A DNA stretch of 25,033 nt from an uncultured Prevotella sp. (GTDB lineage: Bacteria; Bacteroidota; Bacteroidia; Bacteroidales; Bacteroidaceae), in contig URUK01000036.1 in the NCBI GenBank assembly GCA_900551055.1, positions 1 through 25,033 on the forward strand. The letters run 5' to 3'. Below the pieces are notes generated by a model that saw only the letters and a list, made by a program, of their open reading frames with translations, ran no database searches and was not told the DNA's origin. Below are positions 6,096 to 13,714 of this stretch, piece by piece. Position 1 is the first letter of the stretch; every line of letters starts with the position of its first letter. The translations under genes and the position numbers were made by a program.

Positions 6096-8192
6096 AGGAA
6101 GATTAAGAAAACAGTTCTTTGCACGCTGCTGGCTACGGCCATGATGGCGGCAAGCAACGGAGCCTCGGCGCAAAACACAGGCAGATGGACGCTGTACACC
6201 AGCTACAACGACATAACCGAAATAGAGCCGGCAGGCGGAAACGTCTTCGTACTGGCATCGGAAAACGTCTACTCGTACAACGCCGGCGACGCCTCGATAA
6301 CCACATACGACAAAACCAGCACGCTATCCGACGCCGGAATAACCCACATAGCATGGGCATCGCAGGCGCGGCGGCTCGTCATAACTTACGAAAACTCGAA
6401 CATCGACCTGCTCGCCGCTGACGGCGCAACGCTCAACGTGCCCGACCTCTACCTCTACGAAACCACCGACGACAAGACAATCAACAACATATACACCTAC
6501 AACCAGTACGCCTACATAGCGACAGGCTTCGGCGTCGTGAAGCTCAACACGCAGGAAGGCACTATGGAAGAAAGCTACCGGCTGGGCTTCGCCGTGGACT
6601 ACTGCTACATAGACGGCAACCGGATATACGCCGCCTCGCGCACCGACGGCACATACTCCGCCGACATGGACAGCAACCTGCTCGACCCCGCAAGCTGGAC
6701 AAGGACGGGCGGCTACACCGAAAGGAACGTTGACCGCACAAACGTACACGACCCCTCGACCGGCTACTGGTGGACAACCACCGACGACGGCCGCCTGACC
6801 TACTACACCGTCGACGCCGAAGGCAACCGCACATACATGACCGAAGGCGTAGCCCCCGACGGCCCATCGTCAAACAACTTCTACCGCCTCTACATGCACG
6901 ACGGCACGCTCTACGGCGTAGGCGGACTCTGGTGGCAGAACGCCGACGCGGGCCGCCCGTTCGAGGTGCACGTGTGGGACGGCGACGCATGGACTGAATT
7001 CGAGCAGCCAACAGAACAACAGACAGGGCACCGAAACATCGACGCCCTCTGCATGGACTTCGACCCCACGACCGAAGGGCACGTAATGGTGGGCGCAAAG
7101 AGCGGCATGTACGAGTTCCAGGACGGCAAGTTCACCAACCACTACAATTACGACAACAGCGAACTCGTGTCAGCCAACGACCCCCCGACGATAAACTACA
7201 CCATCGTAACTTCGCTGAAATATGAAGACACAGGCGACCTGTGGGTGCTCAACGCACACTGCGTGAACAGCATCAAGAAGCTGCACGCCGACGGCACATG
7301 GACGGTTTACGAGCATCCGGAGTTCAACAACATAACCGCTTTCGACCTACAAAAGCTCTTCTTAAGTCCTACCAATAACAGGATGTGGTTCATTAACAGC
7401 AGGTTGGTAGACACACACCTATACTCATACGACCCTGCAACTGACGACCTCATGACCTACGGCCCGACATTCACCAACCAAAACGGCACAAGCTATACGC
7501 AGACAAAACTGTACTGCACCACCGAAGACCGCGACGGAAACGTATGGATAGGCTCAAGCAACGGGCCGTTTTACCTCACACCCGAAGCCATAAGCAGCGG
7601 CTCGACGGTGTTCACGCAGTACGTAGTGCCGCGAAACGACGGTACGAACCTCGGCGACTACCTGCTCGGCAACATCTCCATAACGGCCATCGCCATTGAC
7701 GGCGGCAACCGAAAGTGGTTCGGCACTGACGGCAACGGCGTTTTCCTTATCAGCGACGACAACAACACACAGGTGCAGCATTTCACCACAGAAAACTCGC
7801 CGCTGCTTTCAGACGCCATAATGGACATACTTGTCGACGGCTCGACGGGGCGCGTCTACTTCGCCACTGACAAAGGGCTGTGCTCCTACCAGTCCGACGC
7901 TACCGAGCCGTCAACATCAATGACCAAGGACAACGTCTACGCATACCCCAACCCAGTGCGCCCTGACTACACCGGGCCGATAACCGTCGTAGGACTGACT
8001 TACGACGCCGAGGTGAAAATAACCACGGCAAACGGCACGCTCGTGGCCGAAGGACGCTCAACGGGCGGCACCTTCACCTGGGACGGATGCGACTCCGAGG
8101 GCCGCCGCGTGGCCTCCGGCGTGTACATGGTCCACACGTCTACATCGTCAGGCGGAAAAGGCACCGTGTGCAAAATAGCCATAGTAAACTAA
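6069..8192 (+). CDS. porZ: PorZ-like type IX secretion protein (beta-propeller, exported)
   Basis: Exported protein of 707 residues. A signal peptide lies at about 12-35 (KKTVLCTLLATAMMAASNGASA, likely cut before QNTGRW). The body has repeated propeller blades of the two-component-regulator type, such as 'VWIGSSNGPFYL', 'KWFGTDGNGVFLISDD' and 'VYFATDKGLCSY'. The last 85 residues form an FlgD-like Ig domain from 'AYPNPVRPDYTGPITV'. This order is that of PorZ, which in Porphyromonas gingivalis is a surface component of the type IX secretion attachment complex and binds anionic LPS. The start is a GTG (6069, or 6090) inside the purine-rich repeat, and no ATG is available before the signal peptide. 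It is followed after 5 bp by the acyltransferase, so the two are probably cotranscribed. Assignment to PorZ rests on architecture. Confidence 0.75.
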   Translation: MKKKGKEVERKIKKTVLCTLLATAMMAASNGASAQNTGRWTLYTSYNDITEIEPAGGNVFVLASENVYSYNAGDASITTYDKTSTLSDAGITHIAWASQARRLVITYENSNIDLLAADGATLNVPDLYLYETTDDKTINNIYTYNQYAYIATGFGVVKLNTQEGTMEESYRLGFAVDYCYIDGNRIYAASRTDGTYSADMDSNLLDPASWTRTGGYTERNVDRTNVHDPSTGYWWTTTDDGRLTYYTVDAEGNRTYMTEGVAPDGPSSNNFYRLYMHDGTLYGVGGLWWQNADAGRPFEVHVWDGDAWTEFEQPTEQQTGHRNIDALCMDFDPTTEGHVMVGAKSGMYEFQDGKFTNHYNYDNSELVSANDPPTINYTIVTSLKYEDTGDLWVLNAHCVNSIKKLHADGTWTVYEHPEFNNITAFDLQKLFLSPTNNRMWFINSRLVDTHLYSYDPATDDLMTYGPTFTNQNGTSYTQTKLYCTTEDRDGNVWIGSSNGPFYLTPEAISSGSTVFTQYVVPRNDGTNLGDYLLGNISITAIAIDGGNRKWFGTDGNGVFLISDDNNTQVQHFTTENSPLLSDAIMDILVDGSTGRVYFATDKGLCSYQSDATEPSTSMTKDNVYAYPNPVRPDYTGPITVVGLTYDAEVKITTANGTLVAEGRSTGGTFTWDGCDSEGRRVASGVYMVHTSTSSGGKGTVCKIAIVN

Positions 8193-8197
8193 GCGGC

Positions 8198-9208
8198 ATG
8201 GCAGACAACGTGAAACGTCTTGAATGGGTTGACATGGCAAGAGGCATCTGCATGCTTGCCATATACCTGTTCCACACGGAGATTTACTACACGGGCGACG
8301 CCGTCATACATCCCAGGCTTTACGTCGAAAACGCCCTGTCGTGCTTCTTCTTCATATCCGGCTACCTTTTCTACAAGAAAGGCACGGAGTTCAGCTTCAG
8401 TCGCAAAGTCAGGTCGGTGGTAAGGCATATCGTAGTGCCTTACTTCATATTCGCCACAGTAATGGCCTTTCCAAAAGCTTTCGTACACGGCACAGGCGAG
8501 TCGGCCGCTGAAATACTGCTCGGCGTTCTGGCCGGACAAGCGTCATGGTTCATCACGGCTCTTGCCGTAGCCGAGATAATGTTCGCCGCCATGTTGTCGC
8601 TGCCTGAAAAATACCATGCCGCAATCATGCCGGCATGCGCCGCATGTTACGCGGTTTCATTCTGCCTCCCGGATGAGACGGCAAGCATCTGGAACTTCAA
8701 CACCGCCCTGATGAGCCTTGCCTTTATATACCTCGGCTTCGCTTATCCTGCCCACGAAGAGCGGATAAACAAATACAACCGCTGGCTGCTGCTCCCTATT
8801 TTACCACCCTTATTGGCATTGAAATGGTACGAGCATGCCAACGGCCTTACGGTGAACTACAACCCGGCAACATGCACGTCGCCGATGATATTCCTTGCCG
8901 ACAACCTGCTTTCAGCACTGCTCATCATAACTTTTTCAAAATACTTCAACAGGCTGCGCTTCATAAAATTCGTCGGACGCAACAGCCTTATATGGTATTT
9001 CCTCGCCGGGGCATCCCCGCTGTTTACCGGCATGGCCTTCAGGTACGCCGGCCTTGGATACATTGGCTGCTACCCCATGGTGTTCGCCGCCATGGCCGTG
9101 GCGTGCTGCATATCTGCGGCGGCTACGGCGCTCATTATGAGATACATGCCCTTCGTGGTTGGAAAAAGCCGCGAAACGGCGCGAAAAACAAGGCAAACAA
9201 CAACGTAA
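8198..9208 (+). CDS. Membrane acyltransferase, acyltransferase-3 family
   Basis: Multi-pass inner-membrane protein of 336 residues, opening with 'RLEWVDMARGICMLAIYLFH'. That start is typical of acyltransferase-3 (OafA/WecH/NodX-like) enzymes, which transfer acetyl or other acyl groups to sugars of LPS, capsule or peptidoglycan. About ten hydrophobic segments follow, among them 'FFFISGYLFYKKG' and 'WFITALAVAEIMFAAML'. I start it at ATG 8198, five bases after the PorZ stop; a longer frame reaching back into porZ is an artefact. Its place ahead of three glycosyltransferases suggests it modifies the glycan they build. The acceptor cannot be read from sequence. Confidence 0.85.
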   Translation: MADNVKRLEWVDMARGICMLAIYLFHTEIYYTGDAVIHPRLYVENALSCFFFISGYLFYKKGTEFSFSRKVRSVVRHIVVPYFIFATVMAFPKAFVHGTGESAAEILLGVLAGQASWFITALAVAEIMFAAMLSLPEKYHAAIMPACAACYAVSFCLPDETASIWNFNTALMSLAFIYLGFAYPAHEERINKYNRWLLLPILPPLLALKWYEHANGLTVNYNPATCTSPMIFLADNLLSALLIITFSKYFNRLRFIKFVGRNSLIWYFLAGASPLFTGMAFRYAGLGYIGCYPMVFAAMAVACCISAAATALIMRYMPFVVGKSRETARKTRQTTT

Positions 9209-9284
9209 AAGGCCGCATTCCGCAATCCGGTTGGCGGTATAACGCAGAATAACAAAATCAAAGCCGCATTTCAATTGGAAAAAC

Positions 9285-10007
9285 ATGATTTCAGTCTGCA
9301 TGGCAACATACAACGGCGCGGAGTACATCCGCCAGCAGCTGCGCTCCATAACGGCGCAGCTGGGCGAGGCTGACGAAGTGATAGTGTCTGACGACGGCTC
9401 GACCGACTCCACCCTCGCCATAATAGAAAGCATTGGCGACAGCAGGATAAAAACAATCGAAGGGCCGCGCCGCCACTCGCCCGTATGGAACTTCGAGAAC
9501 GCCCTGCGCCACTCCAAGGGCGACTACATATTCCTTGCCGACCAGGACGACGTGTGGAAACCCGACAAGGTAAGCACAATGATGGAATGGCTGAAGCGGT
9601 ATGACTGCGTTGTGAGCGACGCCGAGATGGCCGACAGCGGCCTGAACACCATCAGGCAGTCATACTACGGCATGCACGGCACGCGTCCCGGGAGACTGTA
9701 CAACCTGCTCGTGAAAAACGGCTACATGGGCTGTTGCATGGCCTTCACAAGGCGCGTACTCGACGCTTCGCTGCCGTTCCCCAAGGACACCCCGATGCAC
9801 GACCTGTGGATAGGCAACGTGGCGGCGTTCAGGTTCAGCGTGAAGTTCATCGGCGACAAGCTCGTAACCTACCGGTGCCACGACGGCAACGCCTCGTTCA
9901 CCGCAACAGGCAAAAGCGGCAACTCCACGCTCAGGAAAATAGCCATCAGACTGACAACAGTAAAAAATTTACTCTTTTCAGTTGACAAGCAGACGAGTGA
10001 CAAGTAG
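9285..10007 (+). CDS. Glycosyltransferase family 2
   Basis: Cytoplasmic, probably membrane-associated GT-A enzyme of 240 residues. It shows 'MISVCMATYNGAEYIRQQL' at the N-terminus, the nucleotide-sugar motif DDGSTDST, the metal-binding motif 'ADQDDVWK', and 'PMHDLWIG' near the presumed acceptor site. 'ADQDDVW' is characteristic of the rhamnosyl/galactosyltransferase-like GT2 subgroup, though the sugar cannot be assigned. The last residues VDKQTSDK and the stop codon are encoded by a GACAAG word repeat, so the natural C-terminus may have been altered. It lies 76 bp after the acyltransferase. Confidence 0.9.
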   Translation: MISVCMATYNGAEYIRQQLRSITAQLGEADEVIVSDDGSTDSTLAIIESIGDSRIKTIEGPRRHSPVWNFENALRHSKGDYIFLADQDDVWKPDKVSTMMEWLKRYDCVVSDAEMADSGLNTIRQSYYGMHGTRPGRLYNLLVKNGYMGCCMAFTRRVLDASLPFPKDTPMHDLWIGNVAAFRFSVKFIGDKLVTYRCHDGNASFTATGKSGNSTLRKIAIRLTTVKNLLFSVDKQTSDK

Positions 10008-10045
10008 ACGAGGAACGAGATACAAGTGACAAGCAGACAAGCAAA
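9981..10045. repeat. GACAAGT/GACGAG word array at the GT2 3' end
   Basis: About five GACAAG-containing words. The 17-mer at 9993-10009 (ACGAGTGACAAGTAGAC) is found exactly, in inverted orientation, at 23284-23300 in the loop of the large inverted repeat. The same word family fills 4229-4346. Confidence 0.85.
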
Positions 10046-10073
10046 TTGTATTCCTGTAATTGACAACGACAAG

Positions 10074-11156
10074 ATGAAGATAAACTACGTCATAGAAGAC
10101 TTTTCGGTGTTCGGCGGCATAGAGCGCATCGTTTCGCAGAAGGCCAACATACTCGCAACGCAATACGGCTACTACGTAACCATAATCTCGGTTTACAAGG
10201 ACGACCGCCCCGTGCGCTACCCGCTCGACAAAAGCATAAGGATAATACGCCTCGACGTGCCTTGGACGGAGAAAACCGCCAACAAGGCCGTCCTCACCAT
10301 GCGCAGGATTACGACACTCGTAAAAGCCGTATCAAGGCTTAACAAAGCCGTAAAAGAAACAAAACCCGACATTATTTTTTTCGCAACGACACTAAGCGCG
10401 CTGCTTCTGCCATTCTGCCGGACTAACGCCAAAAAGGTGTTCGAGTCTCATTTGGCACGAAAGTTCACACCTTACAATAAACTTTTTAATATGACTGAAC
10501 GCCGGGCGGATGCCGTAATATGCCTCACCAATGGCGATGCCAGCGAATATAAAAAGGCTAAAAAGGTTGAAATAATACCCAATTTCATTGAAAAACCCAA
10601 CCGATACGTCAGCGATTACGCCGTTAAACGAGCCGTGGCCGTTGGCCGATTACAACACCAAAAAGGCTTCGACATACTAATAAATTGTTGGAAATCAGTT
10701 GCCGACACACATCCTGACTGGCATCTTGACATATACGGCGAAGGCCCATTGCGCGAAAAACTGCAAGGACAAATAAATTCACTCGGCTTGGAAAACAGCG
10801 TAACCCTGCGCGGCACATGCAGTGACATGGCAAACAAATATGCATACTATAGTTTGCATTTGATAACCTCACGATACGAGGGACAGGGCATAGTACTCAT
10901 CGAGGCGCAGGCGGCAGGCCTTCCGTCAGTGACATTCGACTATGAATACGGCGCACGCGACATTGTCATTGACGGCGTTACCGGCATCATAGTGCCGCAA
11001 GACGACGAACAAGCGTTCACCGCTGCGATGCAAAAAATGATGAGCGACGAGGCATTGAGACAGCAATACGGTACAGAAGCCGTGAAAGCGGCCGGCAGAT
11101 TCTCGCGAATTGAAGTGATGAAGCAATGGAACAGCCTTATAAAAGGACTCCTATAA
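10074..11156 (+). CDS. Glycosyltransferase family 4
   Basis: GT-B retaining glycosyltransferase of 360 residues, cytoplasmic or peripheral to the membrane. It has the N-terminal 'FGGIERIVSQKA' loop, the inter-domain 'AVGRLQHQKGFDILINCW', 'DIYGEGPLREKL', and the C-terminal GT4 E-x7-E-like motif in 'EGQGIVLIEAQAAGLPSV'. I start it at ATG 10074 (MKINYVIEDF), where the Rossmann fold begins. An upstream in-frame ATG at 10026 would add 16 residues encoded partly by the repeat. The second half of the gene is more AT-rich than the first. Donor and acceptor are unknown. Confidence 0.92.
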   Translation: MKINYVIEDFSVFGGIERIVSQKANILATQYGYYVTIISVYKDDRPVRYPLDKSIRIIRLDVPWTEKTANKAVLTMRRITTLVKAVSRLNKAVKETKPDIIFFATTLSALLLPFCRTNAKKVFESHLARKFTPYNKLFNMTERRADAVICLTNGDASEYKKAKKVEIIPNFIEKPNRYVSDYAVKRAVAVGRLQHQKGFDILINCWKSVADTHPDWHLDIYGEGPLREKLQGQINSLGLENSVTLRGTCSDMANKYAYYSLHLITSRYEGQGIVLIEAQAAGLPSVTFDYEYGARDIVIDGVTGIIVPQDDEQAFTAAMQKMMSDEALRQQYGTEAVKAAGRFSRIEVMKQWNSLIKGLL

Positions 11157-11180
11157 CCGGCGCATTCAGTACCATTGGAA

Positions 11181-11275
11181 CATTAAAAACTTGCAGATTA
11201 TCGGCAGTGGAAAACATAAAAACTGGCGAATTATCGGCAGTGAAAATGATTAAAACCGGCGGATTATCGGCAGTA
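11181..11275. repeat. 33-bp tandem array A (three units)
   Basis: Three units share the core GGCGGATTATCGGCAGTGAAAA. The CGGCAGT core falls at 11202, 11235 and 11268, an exact 33-bp period. The array ends 46 bp before the next start codon. Only one frame is open through the units (KTGGLSAVKMI per unit). It belongs to a 59-codon ATG ORF, 11126-11305, that overlaps the end of the GT4 gene. Confidence 0.85.
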
Positions 11276-11320
11276 GGGTTTTATCCACTTGCACAAAACC
11301 AATAAACATAATTCAAAAAA

Positions 11321-12571
11321 ATGGAACAAAACAAGCATATTCCGGGAACATATTATATTGAAAAGGCAATGACGGCATTTCTTTTTGCTGTGACGTTATC
11401 AGCTGCATTGTATGCTTTCATCTACATGCCCGGCTACAACAAATATGAAATAAGCGACTGGATGATTAACTACCAAGGAGGTTTCGTGCGGCGAGGGCTT
11501 ATGGGCGAACTGCTTTTTATGTTTGAAAAAATGAAGCCTTACAACCTAAGATATGCCATAACAACCATAAATTTGTTTTTCTATATTCTTTTCTTCTTCA
11601 CCGTTTTCAATATATTCCGCAAACACAGGCTTAGCCTTATCGGCGCAATGTTCCCAGTGGCGTGCGTTGCAACGTCGATAGCAGGATACAGGCGCGACTT
11701 CATGATGCTCTGCCTCTGCTGCCTCGTGTTTCACTGTTTCTTCAAATACTTGAAAGAGAAAAGAAAATTGTTGCTTGCCGTTTCGGTTGTTTTGATGTCG
11801 CTAAGCATTATCGTCTACGAGCCTGTTTTCTTCGTTCTCGTACCACTCCTCATGCTACAGTATTGGAAGGCTTGTAGCGAAAATAAAACGCTTAAAACGG
11901 CATTGATTTTCATTATACCAATAGCCTGCATGGCGCTATCGTGCATTTGCAGCGGAAATCAAGAGCAGGCGCAGGCTATCTGGCAGTCATGGCTGCCTTA
12001 TATAACGCCTTACGGTTACAATCAGGCTAATGGTATCGGCCCCGCTGTAGGCTTCCTCGGCCTTGACACGTCATACGTCATTGATTTTCATTTAGGTTTC
12101 AACCTTGGAGACAACATTCTTCTAAACATCATTACGATTGTAATAGTCTTCGCATTGGCGTTCTATCTGTGTACGCACATACCACAAATCGACAGAAACA
12201 GCAAAACCATTGCCTGCAACGAATACAAAAACGAACTGGCACGCATCCTCGTTTTCCAACTCTTGGTGCAGCTGCCCATGTTCACAGTCCTGTCTACCGA
12301 CTATGGCCGCACCATCCCCATGAGCCTTTACACGACGTTATTCTTATTCCATTTCGCACGCCGTGACAGCGTAAACATATACGTAACCAGGCCGGTAGAA
12401 AAGCTTTCCAAGGATATAATGAGCCTGTTCAGCCGTCTGCCATTTATAAATAACACCTATTTTTATATCCTCATAGTGCTTGTTTTCCCCTTCCAGATAT
12501 TCGTACCGTCGCTGTTAGGCGACAACATAATGGTGCATCTGTTTGAAAAAGTGAGCAAATATTTATTTTAA
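11321..12571 (+). CDS. Multi-pass membrane protein of the glycan cluster, unknown function
   Basis: A 416-residue inner-membrane protein with about ten hydrophobic segments. The first is at about 17-36, with others such as 'INLFFYILFFFTVFNIF' and 'FYILIVLVFPFQIFV'. After the first segment comes the charged motif SDWMINYQGGFVRRGLMGE (45-63), which I associate with uncharacterised membrane proteins in polysaccharide clusters. Such proteins may be GT-C-like transferases, polymerases or flippase partners, but no catalytic residues can be named. Its codons are more AT-rich than those of its neighbours, suggesting separate acquisition. It is flanked on both sides by 33-bp repeat arrays. Confidence 0.8.
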   Translation: MEQNKHIPGTYYIEKAMTAFLFAVTLSAALYAFIYMPGYNKYEISDWMINYQGGFVRRGLMGELLFMFEKMKPYNLRYAITTINLFFYILFFFTVFNIFRKHRLSLIGAMFPVACVATSIAGYRRDFMMLCLCCLVFHCFFKYLKEKRKLLLAVSVVLMSLSIIVYEPVFFVLVPLLMLQYWKACSENKTLKTALIFIIPIACMALSCICSGNQEQAQAIWQSWLPYITPYGYNQANGIGPAVGFLGLDTSYVIDFHLGFNLGDNILLNIITIVIVFALAFYLCTHIPQIDRNSKTIACNEYKNELARILVFQLLVQLPMFTVLSTDYGRTIPMSLYTTLFLFHFARRDSVNIYVTRPVEKLSKDIMSLFSRLPFINNTYFYILIVLVFPFQIFVPSLLGDNIMVHLFEKVSKYLF

Positions 12572-12590
12572 AAACAACCTCTAAATTTGT

Positions 12591-12682
12591 CGAATAATTG
12601 CAGATTACCGGCAGTGAAAACAATAAAAACAGGCGGATTACCGGCAGTGAAAACGATTAAAACCGGCGGATTATCGGCAGTA
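12591..12682. repeat. 33-bp tandem array B (three units)
   Basis: The unit is the same as in array A. CGGCAGT cores lie at 12609, 12642 and 12675, again an exact 33-bp period. The third units of both arrays share GATTAAAACCGGCGGATTAT followed by CGGCAGTA. The array ends 26 bp before the GT2 start. The same frame (TGGLPAVKTIK per unit) is open and ends in a TGA overlapping the next ATG. Confidence 0.85.
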
Positions 12683-12695
12683 AGGATTTATTTAT

Positions 12696-12703
12696 TATCT
12701 TTA
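12696..12703 (+). promoter_or_regulatory. Possible -7 promoter element for the second GT2 gene
   Basis: TATCTTTA differs from TAnnTTTG only in the last base. It lies five bases before the ATG at 12709, so transcription would begin at or near the start codon and give a leaderless or near-leaderless mRNA. This is weaker than the leuS element. Confidence 0.3.
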
Positions 12704-12708
12704 CACCC

Positions 12709-13620
12709 ATGAAGCTAAGCATCATCGTACCTGTATATAATGTCGAGAAAACGCTGCGCCGCTGTGTCGACAGCATCACAAGTCAGGACTTCCGCAACTT
12801 CGAGCTGCTTTTAGTAGACGACGGCTCGACTGACAACAGCGGCCTCTTGGCCGACGAAATGGCGCAAAACGACGCGCGTTTGACCGTGTTCCACAAGTCG
12901 AACGGCGGCCTTTCAGACGCGCGCAACTACGGGCTTGACCATGCCGAAGGCGAATACATCACTTTCGTTGACAGCGACGACGAGCTTGCGCCCGGCACGC
13001 TTGGAAAACTTATCATCATACTTGACGCGCACAAGGATTACGACATACTGGAATATCCTGTGCTTGAGAACCCCGGACGCGACAACGAACACCTGTTCAA
13101 CCCCGGCATAAACGAATATGCCGACGCCCCCGACTGGCTCTCCGAGCAAGGGCTTACGCACTGCTGGGCATGCAACAAGATATATAAACGCTGGGTGTTC
13201 GACAGCATAAGGTTTCCATTCGGCCGCAAATATGAAGACATGCTCACTATGGGCAGCATAATAAAGAAAAGGCCGTTCATAGTAACTACTGACAAAGGCA
13301 TGTACATATACCACTGGAACGGCGACAGCATAACGGCCAAAGAACGCCGGAAAGGACTTCAAACTCTCCTTGAGACGCAGATTGAAGTGGTAAAAGGTCT
13401 CGGCATAGACACGCGCTACAGGCGCTGGCACAGGCTCTATATGGACATGTTTACCATACAACTGCACGCATACTGCTCATCAGGGCACATCCTATTGCAT
13501 CCGCAACGCGTCATGCCGCACCATTACCGCGGCACAAAAGACTTTGTAAAAGCCCTCGCGCTAAACATATTCGGGCTTAAAACCGCGTGCCGACTGTTTA
13601 ATTTAATTCATAATCCATAA
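12709..13620 (+). CDS. Glycosyltransferase family 2 (second copy type)
   Basis: A 303-residue GT-A glycosyltransferase: 'MKLSIIVPVYNVEKTLRRCVDSI', the nucleotide-binding motif VDDGSTDNSG, 'SNGGLSDARNYGL', and the metal-binding 'FVDSDDELAPG'. It resembles enzymes that add single sugars during LPS or capsule synthesis; specificity cannot be told. The protein ends LIHNP-stop, and those codons are the left arm of an AATTGTGAATTATG-type inverted repeat, so the terminus is repeat-derived. It converges with the glycosyltransferase on the opposite strand. Confidence 0.92.
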   Translation: MKLSIIVPVYNVEKTLRRCVDSITSQDFRNFELLLVDDGSTDNSGLLADEMAQNDARLTVFHKSNGGLSDARNYGLDHAEGEYITFVDSDDELAPGTLGKLIIILDAHKDYDILEYPVLENPGRDNEHLFNPGINEYADAPDWLSEQGLTHCWACNKIYKRWVFDSIRFPFGRKYEDMLTMGSIIKKRPFIVTTDKGMYIYHWNGDSITAKERRKGLQTLLETQIEVVKGLGIDTRYRRWHRLYMDMFTIQLHAYCSSGHILLHPQRVMPHHYRGTKDFVKALALNIFGLKTACRLFNLIHNP

Positions 13621-13714
13621 TTCACAATTCATAATTAATCCGGCCCAATCTTTCACTATCAGCATATTCGGTGTCTGTCCAATTATGAATTGTGAATTAT
13701 GGATTATAAATTAA
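13603..13714. repeat. 33-bp inverted repeat between convergent genes
   Basis: The left arm 13603-13635 is complementary to the right arm 13682-13714 with one mismatch, around a 46-base loop. Each arm contains the stop codon and last codons of the gene entering it: LIHNP-stop on + and LIYNP-stop on -. The hairpin is symmetric, so it could end transcription from both sides. Confidence 0.9.

Noticed and set aside
8087..8197. N-terminal extension of the acyltransferase into porZ
   Set aside because: The added 37 residues are an out-of-frame reading of the porZ C-terminal domain. ATG 8198 starts a normal acyltransferase-3 protein.
11181..12682. The 33-bp arrays as a CRISPR
   Set aside because: The repeats are contiguous, without variable spacers of protospacer length, have only three units each, and no cas genes are present.
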